This document shows positions 12,901 through 24,532 of a DNA stretch of 64,000 nt, piece by piece. The notes beneath the pieces were generated by a model, which saw nothing but the letters and a program-made list of their open reading frames with translations, ran no database searches and had not been told where the DNA came from. The DNA is from Rachycentron canadum (Eukaryota > Chordata > Actinopteri > Carangiformes > Rachycentridae). The DNA lies in NCBI GenBank assembly GCA_038496675.1, contig CM076660.1, positions 3,001,682 to 3,065,681 on the forward strand, in the 5' to 3' direction. Made by a program: the position numbers and the translations under genes. The stretch's first letter is position 1. Each line of letters starts with the position of its first letter.

Positions 12901-15900
12901 AAGGTGCGAAAAAGAATAATTTAATTTAAGGTAAAAGCTCACATATCTGACTCTGTTGGGAAATGTGGGTGCCATGCTGTTTGAGGTATGTGTATGTGGG
13001 GGGAGGGGTAAGAAATATCACACCATCACTGCACCATGACAAAACCATACATTATTACTAATGCCACTTCCTTCAAGTGTTGCCAAACAGTGCCGTCACA
13101 GCTTGACTGCAAAGAGACGTTTCAGTATCTCATCCACGGACACAATGCCACTTTGTGAGCTGCTAAAGTCTGAATCCTCTTTGACTACTCCATCAGTCTC
13201 AGCATTCCTGTGATTCTGCCCGGCCGGATACATTTCTTGCTCAACTGCTTTCTTTCAACAGTCAGTCACTTTGGGCCTAAAGGCCATTTCACTGAGTTCA
13301 GTGTTGTACGGTCCATCTGTCTCACATTTTACGGGTCATCAAAAAAGTCTCTGCGAGTCCCAAGTTTAGAGGAATTTGCAGTATGTGCCCTGTAGTCAAG
13401 CGGTGGGTTGTGCGAGTGCAGAAAGAGATACTACAGATCAGCTGTTCATTCAAAAGAATGAATATAACACAGCTCATTTCAGGCTTACAGCCAAGTCCTC
13501 CATCCAGTTTCCTTAAACAGGAATCAAAGTGGACAGTCCATTTCCTGCTTTGGCTAGTCTGTTCATCAAACAACAACTGCTGCATTCTTTGGGAGGGGAA
13601 TGTTTTTTTGTATTTTGATGTAAGGCCTGTAAAACAGGGCTGATTGTGTTTACTGTCGCTGACAAATGACACTTAGAGAGCGCTGAGGTTCTGCGCTGGA
13701 GTAGGCGAGGGGCAGGACTGTTGTTTTCTGTGGTTCATCATGTCTGGCCACATGAAATCCAGTAAATAGGTGTTTCTCTTTTATCCTAAATGAGGCACAG
13801 GCCTAATGAGGCTTCTGCAGACCCAAGGCATCAATTTAACAGTCAGTCTGAGATGAAATTGATGGGGTGCAAAGTCTTTTCCATGAAAGAGAATCCTTCA
13901 TGTAATACAAGGTCTGCACTGAAATGAAAGGATATGTACTGTAAGTGTCTAGTGGAAGACCAGCTCGATAAGTCTCTCCTTGCATCATTTGGGATGACTT
14001 TAAAGTGGCTACGATGGATATTTTCATAATCACCTACCAAATGACTATGTGCAATGTGAAAAGGGGGTCTCTCATGGTGAGAATGATCAACACCAGACTC
14101 TGCAGACCAAGCCTGACAGAACATTTTAGAATTTTTTTTCAGCTCATTGTTTTTTGTTTTTACTGACAGCAAATTAACATTCTGGTTCACTCTCATTGCG
14201 TTGTTTTTTTGGCCACAGCAGGCAGCTGTTTTCAGCAAACAAGCTCTGATAAAGCCGCTCTACACTACCTGCTCAGCACCAAACGGCAGACAGACATAGT
14301 CAGAGACGAGCTGGTGGAGCACTTAGCAGCTAAAGAGGCAGATATTTCCCTCAGGAGTGGGTAGAGACCAAAAACAGGAGCTAAAAGAGAGGGAATGTTG
14401 AAGTTACATTCATCAGGTGGTCTGAAACTGACTCTAAATGAATACTCCAGGTTTACTGAATGTGAAGTTTGCCATATTCCTGTAAAGATATGTTAATGTA
14501 TGGGATGAAATTAAACCTCTTGCCCTCCAGCCAGACAAGAACTTAGCCCAAATATAAATACCTCACTGCAACAAAATACAGATTTGAATTCAAGCCTGTG
14601 TGATGAGGAATTAGTAAAAAGGACAGAAAAGAAAGGAAGAAAGAAAAAAAGACAGTTTGAGACATGGTGCCGCATTTCCAGCTCTACTAAAGGAAGTGTT
14701 TCTTGTTCATTCTAAAATGACTTTCTACCCAATTTCATTTTGTTGTTGTGATTCTGAGAATCACCTAAGCCTCAGCAAAGCACTGCGGTTGCAGTGCATC
14801 TGAGGTCACAATGAGTCTTTTCTCCCTTTGTCCTTCTTCCATAGATTTCTACCTGCAAACCGGTTTCGCCCCTGAGGGTTTAAAAAGATATTTACCAACA
14901 GATCTGCATGACACTAGGAACTGTGTTTCCATGAAGAAACTGCTGTAGCACTGACAACAAAACCTGATGCTGTATAACATTGCACAAGAAATACCCATGT
15001 AGCTTGTAGCCTCTTGTATGGACAGATATTAACACGAATAAGAGGAACACTCCCAAGCAAGCTGTAGTATTCATGATGATTTATCACCATGAATGATTAA
15101 ACTCAGTGTTTTACATAACATTCATCATTAACATGAGATTAATGAAGCGTTCTGCTCCCAGAGCTCATATGGAGGTTGTGAAGTCATCAGTTTTCACAGC
15201 CATGACAACATATGGTTCATGTTTTAGTCCAGTTAGATCTGCAGTAAAGTAAAGAACATGGATGGGAGCAAATATCCAAGCTCTATATCATTAGATAGTG
15301 ACAGATAAAGAGGACCCTGGGTGAATAATATTTACTGAAACACCCCTAAGCTCTCTTTATTGTGGCTCTACTCTCTCTGCTGGGCTCCCTGGTGGGAGCT
15401 GTATGGCCTCATAGTGAGATTCAACCACTTTGGCTCCATCGTCTCAATTCATTCCCAGAGCCAGGTTTCAAATATCACATCGTTTGCCAAAAAAAAAACG
15501 GCTAAATAAGAGTTTTTCTCTTTGTTTCTGTGCAAAAGTCACTTAACGCTCAGGTTTTGATGTCCTCATAAATCAAAGGAGAAAACTGTAGCTGATAAAA
15601 AGCAATGCAGCGATTCTCAGCGGGGCCCAGTTATTTAACCCATAATTTGATTTTTTAATTATGTCAATCCCTTGATGTTTGTGCAGGGGAACATGTGAGA
15701 TGATGATCAGCCCACACTAGATTTGTTTCACTGCACCCACTGTTGCTATCACCCCACCCACAGCTATGAAAAAGCAATGCAATTCTTCAGCCTACTGACT
15801 GAGAGGGTCAGTGCCTTTTTGAGCAACCTCAAGGCAAACCTAATGAAAATGGAGCCCATGAAAAAGTTTGGAAACCCCTGGTAGACTGTACGCGTGAGAG

Positions 15901-17100
15901 AGAGAGTGTGTGTGTCAAGGTGGGGAGGGGGTGAAATGAAGTATATTGCTTGACGCCAGGAAGGTCATTCTGTAGCGACGAAACATGCATCTCTGACAAG
16001 CACAATCCTTGAAAATTCCTTTTAAAAATCTTGCATTTTTTTATTTTCTGTGTTCATACGCAAGGCTGGGCAGACGAAATAATGTGATATCAGATGTTTC
16101 CTATAGCTCAGAAAGGACTCTGCAATTCGGCACAAATCTGGCGCAATGAGACGCATCATTTTGCGAGAAAAGTATGGTTTTACTCGAAACGGACAACGCT
16201 CGCTAACGCCAGTCAGGGTGCCTCTAAAGGGATGAGGTCTGAGGACTAACAGTTGTGGAAGTTGCAATTTTATTCCAACGGGTGCTGCTATACACGTTGA
16301 AATAATGCCGAAATTAATAGGATGCCATAAAAGTTCGACGTTATCACAAGTCATCCTCTACCTCGCGTACAGCGCGACAGAAAGGCGAAGAGACTCCGCA
16401 TTGGCGGATATTTAAACGGAATCCGGCACGAGGACTGAACCCACATAGCGGCGCGTTCTGGGGGGGCTTCAACGCCACGATACGAAACGAACGCGTGTGG
16501 AGTAAAAAAAATAAAATAAAAAAAAAAACACAAACCCCCCCCCCCCAACAACAACAAAACAAAAACAAACCCAAAACGGTGCAAACACGTCTCCCGGTGT
16601 TTTATTCCCTCGGTTCGGGAAACTGGGGTGTTAGTGCAAACATCGGGAGCGCGGGGTTCACGGGGAGCGGGTTGGAAAAACGACCACTCGCCACGCAGAC
16701 AATCGATGAGCCACGCAGAGCGGATTTGCGTTACACATCAAACGTGATCAAACCAAAAAAAAAAAAAAAAAAAACAACAACAACAACAAATAAACACCTA
16801 AACGGTCATTTACAGCGACTGAAACACAAACCCGCTGCGTGAGGCGGCGGTGGCGGTGGGGGAACGACTGACTGAATAGTGTCGCTAAAAATGACAGAAC
16901 ATAATGAAAACAGCGTTAAATACAGCGAAAAATCCTGAAGCCACTTTGAGGGAGCAGAGGTTTTTTTTTTTACCCACCGTCTCATTCAGGCGAATAATTT
17001 GGTCCATTTTGTCGTCGTGCTGTAAAAGCTCCCTCAGCTCACTTGTGCTCAGAGCCCTGTAGCCTTCGGGACAAGTGCTGGACTCCTTCAAGCCGGACAT
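826..17100 (-). CDS. vps37d: VPS37-family ESCRT-I subunit, VPS37D-like (5' three coding exons; partial)
   Basis: The visible part is three coding exons on the minus strand: 17100-16978, 11556-11385 and 908-826. They join in phase (0, then 1, then 0) to give 126 residues. VPS37 proteins are subunits of ESCRT-I, which with TSG101, VPS28 and MVB12/UBAP1 sorts ubiquitinated cargo into multivesicular endosomes; the family is defined by a Mod(r) coiled-coil domain. The sequence shows the Mod(r) opening: ALSTSELRELLQHDDKMDQI at about residues 16-35, then an RLNET|FQELQVDRE junction, SNRSLAEE, RPRLNNGKLQLAEKY and LLQEEVARAEEHSE. The LSTxxLRxLLQ start, the FQxLQxxRE junction and the RPRL block resemble VPS37D more than VPS37A, B or C as I remember them, but paralogue choice is inference. 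The C-terminal half of Mod(r) and the proline-rich tail must lie to the left of base 1. The ATG at 17100 lies in a CpG-rich region. Confidence 0.85.
6060..6331 (+). repeat. Dispersed teleost repeat with A-tail (SINE/L2-tail-like)
   Basis: The segment containing CACCAAATTTCATAGCAATC, then a TTGAGATATTTTAGTCCAAA-type stretch, GTGGTGGACCAACCAA and CTAGCATGGCTAGAAAA, ends in an A-run. It matches a repeat tail I know to be common in percomorph introns. A 3' A-tail suggests retroposition. The 5' limit is approximate. Confidence 0.55.
9350..9700 (-). mobile_element. BED-type zinc-finger relic of a hAT/ZBED transposase
   Basis: An open minus-strand frame contains VCKHCATRVAYASGNTSTMM followed by SHLRRHHPSV. 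That is a C-x2-C-x16-H-x3-H BED finger, the DNA-binding domain at the N-terminus of hAT transposases and of domesticated ZBED genes. The frame has no nearby in-frame start that makes a full protein. After the finger it runs into unrelated sequence with no RNase-H-like catalytic core or C-terminal dimerisation domain, so I read it as a truncated transposon copy. I could not find convincing terminal inverted repeats. Confidence 0.6.
11385..11556 (-). CDS. vps37d: vps37d-like coding exon 2
   Basis: The acceptor is TTTTCAG|TTTCAG and the donor CTTG|GTAAG. The exon is 172 nt, encoding 57 residues plus one base. It encodes FQELQVDREMLMTSNRSLAE followed by the RPRLNNGK block and AEKYRELSNLATKCWEKQ, the central Mod(r) coiled coil. 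A second AG six bases into the exon could be used as an alternative acceptor, which would drop Phe-Gln in frame. Confidence 0.88.
11690..11960. repeat. Diverged teleost dispersed repeat
   Basis: The stretch with ATGATTGTTTTAGTCATTTT, TTGAGAAAAAAAAGTCAAG and TTGCAGCTTCTCGAATATGA resembles an interspersed family common in percomorph introns. Further diverged pieces lie at 39410-39690, 49731-49990 and 58288-58500. The family name is uncertain. Confidence 0.4.
12148..12200. repeat. Inverted repeat / hairpin (25-nt arms, 3-nt loop)
   Basis: The left arm starts GGATAGAACTAGACATTTAA and the right arm ends GCCTAGTTCTATCC. The arms pair over 25 positions with one mismatch (GACAT against GGCAT) around a TGA centre. 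The structure is seen directly; its function is unknown. Confidence 0.85.
14921..15610. repeat. 690-bp duplicated block, copy 1
   Basis: This block is nearly identical to 17788-18470, about 2.87 kb away in direct orientation. Both run from CTGTGTTTCCATGAAGAAAC to GTAGCTGATAAA. It lies in vps37 intron 1. The short open frames it contains occur in both copies and are by-products of the duplication. Confidence 0.85.
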
Positions 17101-17310
17101 TTTTTAATTCCTTTTTCTTTCTTTCTTTCTTTTTTTTTTTTTCTCCCCCCCCCCCTCCCCAATTGAGGCTTGAGGACGGTTTGGAGACGAGCTGCCCTCA
17201 CGGCGGTTACATCGCGCTCACATCGGAATGCGCCGCGATCTGCCCGCATGTAGCGTCAACCGTTGGCAGCCGTTAGCCGTCACGCTTCCTGCCGCCGCCT
17301 TCAAAATAAA
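16130..17310 (-). promoter_or_regulatory. CpG-rich region around vps37d-like exon 1 (probable promoter/CpG island)
   Basis: CpG dinucleotides are dense compared with the surrounding AT-rich DNA, for example at 16360-16500, 16640-16730 and 17180-17300 (CATCGCGCTC, AATGCGCCGCGATC). The region spans the start codon and upstream sequence, as expected of a housekeeping-type vertebrate promoter. No TATA box was evident. The exact transcription start cannot be read. Confidence 0.5.
16978..17100 (-). CDS. vps37d: vps37d-like coding exon 1
   Basis: This exon encodes 41 residues from the ATG at 17098-17100 (MSGLKESST...). It ends RLNET before the donor ACG|GTGGGT, in phase 0. A donor two bases further on (GTGG|GTAAAA) would be out of phase with exon 2, so 16978 is the supported boundary. 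The exon carries the conserved LSTxELRxLLQ start of the Mod(r) region. Confidence 0.85.
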
Positions 17311-17389
17311 ACACCTCAAGCTCTTTACCTCCTCCTCCTCCTCCTCCTCATCTGAAGAGTTTCCCTCCCCCACCACTTGTTATTGTGCA

Positions 17390-17790
17390 AAAATATCCAA
17401 GTTCTATATTATTAGATAGTGATGGATAATCAGGACCCTGGGTGAGTGATACTCATTGAAACACCCCTAAAACTCACTTTACGCTCAGGTTTTGATGTCC
17501 TCATAAGTCAAATGATGTCCTAATAAGCCATCAAGAACAATGTATTTCAGGTTAGCCTAACCCTAACACCCCAGACACTGCACTTTCTGTTCTGTTTTAA
17601 CTATTTAATGCATCACCTAATCAAAGCGCTAAAGGACATTTGAACCAAAATATTTAATATATAACAATTACATTCATGTTTTAGTCCAGTTAAATCTGTA
17701 GTAATGTAAAGAACATGGATGTGAGCAAATATCCAAGTTCTATATTATTAGATAGGGACAGATAAAGAGGACCCTGGGTGAATAATACTG
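17390..17790. repeat. Nested partial copies of the duplicated repeat
   Basis: Two partial copies (about 17390-17510 and 17675-17787) carry ATATCCAAGTTCTATATTAT and the AGGACCCTGGGTGA motif found inside both 690-bp blocks (15265-15335 and 18130-18200). They flank a segment, 17520-17672, with its own relative at 20822-20967. Confidence 0.7.
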
Positions 17791-18470
17791 TGTTTCCATG
17801 AAGAAACTGCTGTAGCACTGACAACAAAACCTGATGCTGTATAACATTGCACAAGAAATACCCATGTAGCTTGTAGCCTCTTGTATGGACAGATATTAAC
17901 ACGAATAAGAGGAACACTCCCAAGCAAGCTGTAGTATTCATGATGATTTATCACCATGAATGATTAAACTCAGTGTTTTGCATAACATTCATCATTAACA
18001 TGAGATTAATGAAGCGTTCTGCTCCCAGAGCTCATATGGAGGTTGTGAAGTCATCAGTTTTCACAGCCATGACAACATATGGTTCATGTTTTAGTCCAGT
18101 TAGATCTGCAGTAAAGTAAAGAACATGGATGGGAGCAAATATCCAAGTTCTATATCATTAGTTAGTGACAGATAAAGAGGACCCTGGGTGAATAATATTT
18201 ACTGAAACACACTAAACTCTCTGGATTGTGGCTCTACTCTCTCTGCTGGGCTCCCTGGTGGGAGCTGTATGGCCTCATAGTGAGATTCAACCACTTTGGC
18301 TCCATCGTCTCAATTCATTCCCAGAGCCAGGTTTCAAATATCACATCCTTCGCCGAGAAACGGCTGAATAAGAGCTTTTCTCTTTGTTTCTGTGCAAAAG
18401 TCACTTAACGCTCAGGTTTTGATGTCCTCATAAATCAAAGGAGAAAACTGTAGCTGATAAAAGCAATGCA
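17788..18470. repeat. 690-bp duplicated block, copy 2
   Basis: This is a near-identical direct copy of 14921-15610 located just upstream of the vps37 first exon. Differences are scattered single bases and small indels (for example, the A-run at 15490 is shorter here). Confidence 0.85.
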
Positions 18471-20821
18471 AAGGGTCCTCTCTCTCCCTGTCCTCTCTCT
18501 GCAGGTACAGAGTCCTGCTGCTGCAATATTTATTATTAGTTGCTGCTATTATTGCTTCCTCTGTTATTTTAACTTACAGCTGTTATTTACTGATGTACTA
18601 TTATTAGCAGCATCAGTCATTTCCATTTCCATTAATACTCTTTACGTCTGTATGTTTTGCTTGTATTCGATTGTGTTCTCTTTTCTCCTGCTTCCTCTCT
18701 CTTAATTTGTATCCTGCAGTGTCATCTTGTATGTGGACTGGATACTAGTGAGGTTTGGTGTCAGAAGTGCACACTTTAATATGAACACAAGGCACAGTGA
18801 ATTGAAAGATTACTTATACTGGGTATGGTAGAGTTTATACATTAAGATAGCGAATTAAAAAAAAAAATCATTAAAAAAAGCATTCAAACAGGAAATTATC
18901 ATGAGCACAGCTGGATTAACCTGGAACCAGGCCTTTGGGCAAAATGAGTGAATGGCCTCATTTATTGACCCCAGTTCTCTCTCTTCCCACAGTACATTAA
19001 AGCTGAAATGATTAGCTGATCAATCAATTAGTCATTAAAGCATTAACTGACATCAAAACAATCAGCAACTACTTTAATTAACTGTTATATTTTTTTTTTT
19101 CAGGCAGATGTTGCCAAGTTTTACTGTAGTTCCAGTTTCTAAATTGTGACTTTCTTTTGTCATATGTGGCAATACTAAACAAAACCTTTCTCTATTTTAA
19201 CTCTATTCTATTGCACTTTATTCTATTTTGTTAATAGTTTCATCTTCTGTCATAAAAGTTAAAGTAAAATAAATTAAAACAGAGGTTCCATTAGGTATTG
19301 CATTATTTCTATTGGACACAAAGACTTACTGCTTGATTTCAGCCAAGCTGTCAACACAAAGCAGAACTTTTTAAAGTGCATCAATATACCTTAGATTCTA
19401 TTTTGAAACATTAGACATTTTTCTTTATATGTATTAATCATGCCTAATAACTCTTGCCTGTCTTTTGTCTTATCAAGGTACAGCCTTTAGCTTTAATCTG
19501 ACTTCCGGTTTGATGTTTAGGTATTTCAAAGTTAAAGTCCTTTAACTTTTTTTTTTAATTTTTAATGTTGAGAAACTAATTTAGAACAACAGCACAGCTA
19601 ACAGTTTCATAAATAACACATCAATGAAGCAAATACTATCTAATTTAAACAAATGAATTATTTATAATGACATAATTCCAAGTAGCTAAATTAAAACCAT
19701 AAACTGTAAAATAATGTATAATATAATATGAGACATAATTATTGAAACATACTGTACATTAATAAATCATAAGTTTCTCTTAAGCTGTTTCTAACCCCCG
19801 TGTTCAGAAACTATTTATGACCTGTTTTACCGCGAAACACTAAATAAGAGCATTAACATAGGAATCATCATATTATCAGCTCATTCTTCGACCACTTGTG
19901 GACAATTGCTAAATTACACAGGCTTGAGGGTGACAGGAGACGGTTATGAGCTCAAACCAACCTGTGAATCTGGACATATATTGTTCTTTTGTCAAAAGCT
20001 TTTGATTGTTTTTGTGCACAAATTTCCAGAGCTTTCACCTACTTTTTGTGTACTTCTTGACCTGCATCGTTTCTTTGGAGAGCCCTTCAATTCACTAAAC
20101 CCTAAGCTGTGGCAGAGTCCCTACGTCCAAAACCACTTATATCCATTAAATGTCTCAGGACCAAGAGAAGCAGTGACTGATGACTGACAGTGTATTATTA
20201 TGTGGTCTCTGTGAGGGATTATTAGATGTATGTAGGTCACCAAACTATTGGCTTAGGGCATTTTCATAAACACGTCCAAGTGATTTTTTAAAGAATTTTC
20301 TTCCCTGTCTGTAATCTAATATTTGGCCTCAGCCTGAGGGACACAGAGGCTCCACAGAGCTGTGCAGCCACCAGGGGGCCCCAGAGGAAACCAGTGAGAA
20401 AAAGAAAGTGAAAATAGATGAAGGGAGATTAAAATAAAAATTGTACTCAGGGACTTAAAAATGTCTGAAAACACCAAATGAGGCTGAACCATTTTCACAG
20501 GATGTGAAATGCTAAGCTTTCTAATATTTTTGATTCCTTATAAAAATACATTTACCCTGTATCACATTTAAGATTTATATAAAATATAATATATAATATA
20601 ATAAACCTTATTTTATTTTTTATCATTATTTAAATAACTGTTTGAGACCCATGAAATCTAAAATGATCCATTATTTCACACATAAGATTCACAAAAAGAT
20701 TAAAGTTCCAGAATATATAGATACATTTTTGCATATCACATTATGATTAAGGCACATTTCTAATAACAGGTATTAATAGGTTATTAACAGTTAATAAACC
20801 ATTAATTAATGGTTTATAGCA

Positions 20822-20967
20822 CCATAATAAGCCATCAATATTAATGCATTTCATGTTAAGAAAAAAACCCAGACATTGCACTTGCTTTGTGGTTTTAGCT
20901 GTTTAATGTATCAACTTATCTTCTGAAGGACATTTGAACCAAAATATTTAATATATAACAATTACAA
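20822..20967. repeat. Dispersed repeat copy related to 17520-17672
   Basis: Shared features in the same order are AATAAGCCATCAA, CCAGACA.TGCACTT, GTTTTA.CT.TTTAATG and the long shared end AGGACATTTGAACCAAAATA followed by TTTAATATATAACAATTACA. The segment is preceded by a 24-bp perfect palindrome at 20794-20817. Confidence 0.7.
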
Positions 20968-21729
20968 CCCCAAAACTTATGGTTCACTATAAGTTTCCTT
21001 TATGATTTACTGACATTTGTAAGTGCACGTAGACAAGAAACTCAGGACTGTTTCTAAATATGTTAGACATGTGCTTTATATTTCTTTTTCCTCATCGTGT
21101 CATTATTTCTTAAGATACTCTGAGAGGACCATTAGGTAACTCACACCGCACAGACACAAGAAAATGACCAACCCTTGGCCCTGCCTATAGCGCTCCAGCT
21201 CTAGGCCCAAACCACACTCTTGAGAAAAATGCTTCTACCCTGGTTTTATACCATCTCTCCATTAACCCCAAACACAGGTATAACACAACACCATACTCTT
21301 ATGCCCATTCAGGCCCCTAAAAGAGCATCTATACATCATTAGCTGTGCCACCCCTGTTTCTGGCCCACTCTTGGTACACTCCAGTCGCCCCCTGCTTCTA
21401 AAGGCCTTGGACACTACCACTTTAGCTGCCAGTTGGACCAGGAAACTCTGCGAGTTGGTTACTCTATTAAAATAAATAACTTTGGTCTAACTTCAGAGAG
21501 CAGCTCCATCCTTGTGACCCCTGTCCATATACCTGTTGCCCTGCAAGCTGACTGCTTTAGTCCCCAACTCCTGCCATCTTAACACCCTGATGCTAATGCT
21601 AATGCTAATTCTGGGAAAGTAGTGCAGCAAGATGTCGGCCAGATGGGTTCAAAAATAGGACAGTAACGCCACTTGGCTGTGTACAAGAAGTGTGTGCAAC
21701 CTACTTCTTAAAAACACATGAGGGTAACC

Positions 21730-21985
21730 GCATATCAGTCCAGGCTGGTGGTGGTGGTATCTTGGTGTGGGGAATGTTTTCATACTGTGGGTTCCTTAAA
21801 ACCGGTCAATCATGGTTTATTAAATGCCGCAGCCTATTTATTTGATATTCTTGGTGACATTGTGCTGCCCTTTATGGCCACAATCCCCTTTTTCTAATGG
21901 CTACGTCCAGCATGATAATGCTCCAAGTCACAAAGCAGAAGTTCATGAAGACCGGTTTAATAAAGACCTTACTGCAGGCCTGCTA
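21730..21985 (+). pseudogene. Tc1/mariner-like transposase relic
   Basis: Conceptual translation in shifting frames gives LVWGMFS-like, LNAAAYLFDILGDIVLPFMA and then QHDNAPSHKAEVHEDRF. QHDNAP with HKA is the hallmark around the second catalytic Asp of the Tc1 family DDE transposase, here in the usual order. Frameshifts and stops break the reading, the N-terminal helix-turn-helix part and the final catalytic Glu region are not recognisable, and no terminal repeats were found. It is a dead fragment. Confidence 0.75.
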
Positions 21986-24532
21986 CTTGCATGGGTCCTT
22001 TTACTTTAAGCAGAATGTGACTACTTCACCACTGACTTTATGTTATTCGAAGACTCTCTCTGCCTTTGACAGCACTTCTGACTGTTGCTCAGTCAGGAAA
22101 TTAACCCAGGTTCGGTTTCTGTCTGCATGGTTGGCAGCAGAAGACCCACAGCACCACTTCTGCTGACTGTTGCTGCAGCCGTGGCCAAACAGGGGTTATG
22201 TGAATAAACTCATGGTTTCAGCAGACAAGGCGCTTGTTTATTTTTGCGGATTGAAGAAATGTGTCGTGGACCAGTCAGCCATGAACAGAAAGCACTGCAT
22301 TTATCAACCAAACAATAGATTATGCATAGGCTTGGTAGTTGTTGCAAACAGACCATCCAGATGTCTCTCAGGATGTGTAAAAAAATGTTACTGAAATTAC
22401 TCAGCAACTGGTATTAACTAACTGTGGGCATGTTGCTTTTTAGTTGAGAAGCTCGATAATTGTCCTAAGAACCGTCTTCACGTCACAAGAATCATTTACC
22501 AATTTTATACATTTAAAATCTTCATAACTAAAATTAAATTTGCAGTTTGTTCCCAAATGATCTTCTCAAAAACCAGAGGCAAAATAATGATTTGCATAAT
22601 TTGATATTTGAAATACACAAATGATTGCTTTTAATGTAGTTGTGAATTTATTTAAAAAGTAAATAAATAAATGAACAAATGATGGAACGACTCTGTACTG
22701 TTAGAATTAGAATCACTTCTTCCCAGTGAAACTCTGATGCCCTGATGCTGAACCCTAATGTCTGTTTGCAAGAAGTGAAGAATCAACAAGAAATGCCACA
22801 TTCAAGTGTCAGAGACAGCGACAGAGAATCCCTTGACCTCTCCAGCTCTCGGTGGGCATTCGTTATACAAAAACAGGCGAGGCTCATCAATCTAATGCAT
22901 GTATAGGCCTCTGTACCAGTTCAAATGTAGAACCTGACTTTGTATGGTAGCCCTTTTATGCCAGTTGAGAGATTTATATGAAAGGATGAGGTGTATCTCT
23001 GTGTTATTGTCAGCAAATCACATGAAAAAACAGATATACTCAAACATATTAGTCTCTCAGTACTTACTAACATCCCTACCCTACAACTAGGGCTCAGCCC
23101 AAAGCCCATTGGTTTCTATGGAAGTAAAAAAAAAACTTTTTAAAATGCTAAATAATCACTAAAACAGCAGAACACTGTGATTTGTACCAAACAATATTCA
23201 AAACAGGAGTAAACTGTGCATTTGTTGGGGACTATTTTCTACGGCAGATGAATACACATTAGGTGCACTTGTGAGCAGGCATATGTAAGACTGAGTAAAA
23301 ATAAACTACAGCTTGTGTGTTGATGGCAATAAAGGACATTTTCACCCAGTGCAAGTGTGAATCACTGATTTTAATAGTTAAATGTGTGATTTCATGTGAT
23401 TTTTTTAACAGTAAAAAATACAGAATACATACAGATTTACCTTTAACAGTGAAATTTTAAGTCACACAATGATCAAATAACACAGCTACAAGTTCTTGCC
23501 ATGCAGTTTGGATATATTTCATTATAAACAGGCTCCAGTAATTTAGGCTGACGTGGAACCAGGTTGCTTCTGTGCCACATATACAGTCCATCTCATCTCC
23601 AGATGAAAATGAGGCTTTTCTGGTTCCCCCAGCCAGCACAAGCCATCAGACACTGTTTAAATTTAAAGAGTGTTTCCAAAACTCTCTGCTGTTTTCTAGA
23701 TAAGCTAGAGGGGAGGTCTCCATCAGTCAATTGAATTAGATTAGTTGTTGCTGTCAACTAAATTCATTATTATTCAAGTTAACTTTATCTATTCACCTTT
23801 AAAACCCTTTTGACTTGCACACGTTACATAAATTAAGTTTGCTTTTATTTAAATAGGTTGAGTTTATTTGCTCTGTGTTGCACAATCTCATGGTCTAAAA
23901 TATGAAAGTGTTGATACCAACAGCTTCGTCCTCACTCAGAGAAGACTGAGCGAGGATTCAACCAGATGTCACTTCCTTGTCTGTAGTCGAGCCACTGCTG
24001 GATTTATTTTACCAGAAAACAAGTATGATCGAGTTGGTTTGAAGTCTGAAACATATGAAGTGTTAATTCTATGTATTCATTTTATCTGCTGACTGATCAG
24101 CGGCAACAACAGCATCATTAACAACTGTTGAAACTATGTAAAAGTTGATTATCAAGTACAACTGGATAAATTGCCATAATTAGTCTGCTTGTACCATGTC
24201 AGCAATCTTGGTTTGAAGTTATGCTGACACGACCCATGAGAGGAATCAAACCTCTTCAAGATCAAACCAGTTGCCTGAATACACCACTTTCACTTTCAGC
24301 AGACTTCAGTTGCTTCAGTACAGTGCTTTTCTCCAAAAGCCAGTGCACACAGAACAGAAATAATCCCATCTGTTATTTCCTTGTCTGTGGATAATATTAA
24401 AAGCATACAAATGATCAAAAATGAAATCTGCAAAATCAGGCAAAGTCTTTGTGGTTTCTCTGCTCAGCAGGATCCAGACAAGAAAGTCAAAAGTATCATT
24501 CAGGTTAATCTCTCTCCTGTTCTCTTGTGGTT

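Larger units (their letters stand above)
11557..16977 (-). other. vps37d-like intron 1
   Basis: This 5.4 kb intron contains a diverged teleost repeat (about 11690-11960), a 53-nt near-perfect hairpin (12148-12200), one copy of a 690-bp duplicated block (14921-15610) and a CpG-rich segment (about 16130-16870) leading up to exon 1. No coding sequence is supported. Confidence 0.6.
17101..24532. other. Intergenic interval between vps37d-like and scimp
   Basis: This 7.4 kb repeat-rich interval contains partial copies of a repeat (17390-17790), the second 690-bp block (17788-18470), a related repeat pair (17520-17672 and 20822-20967) and a Tc1-like relic (21730-21985). A TTTATT (AATAAA on the minus strand) at 24003-24008 could serve scimp polyadenylation. 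No other gene is supported. Confidence 0.55.

Noticed and set aside
13843..14238. 131-residue minus-strand open frame in vps37 intron 1
   Set aside because: No domain, no compositional sign of coding, and no supporting splice sites.
14892..15074. Open frame starting MNTTACLGVFLL, repeated at 17690-17941
   Set aside because: Its presence in two places is explained by the 690-bp duplication. The frames diverge at the block edges and show no conserved family.
16022..16842. Open frames of 76-115 residues near the vps37 first exon
   Set aside because: They run through homopolymers and CpG-rich promoter DNA. The Lys/Gln/Pro-rich and Phe-rich stretches are low-complexity translations.
14921..18470. 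Direct repeats considered as a pair of LTRs
   Set aside because: The DNA between them holds a genuine vps37 exon and promoter, not retroviral genes. No TG...CA ends, primer-binding site or polypurine tract was seen.
20794..20817. 24-bp perfect AT-rich palindrome
   Set aside because: It sits in AT-rich repeat sequence full of TTAAT words, so a chance or repeat-internal origin is likely. No function can be argued.
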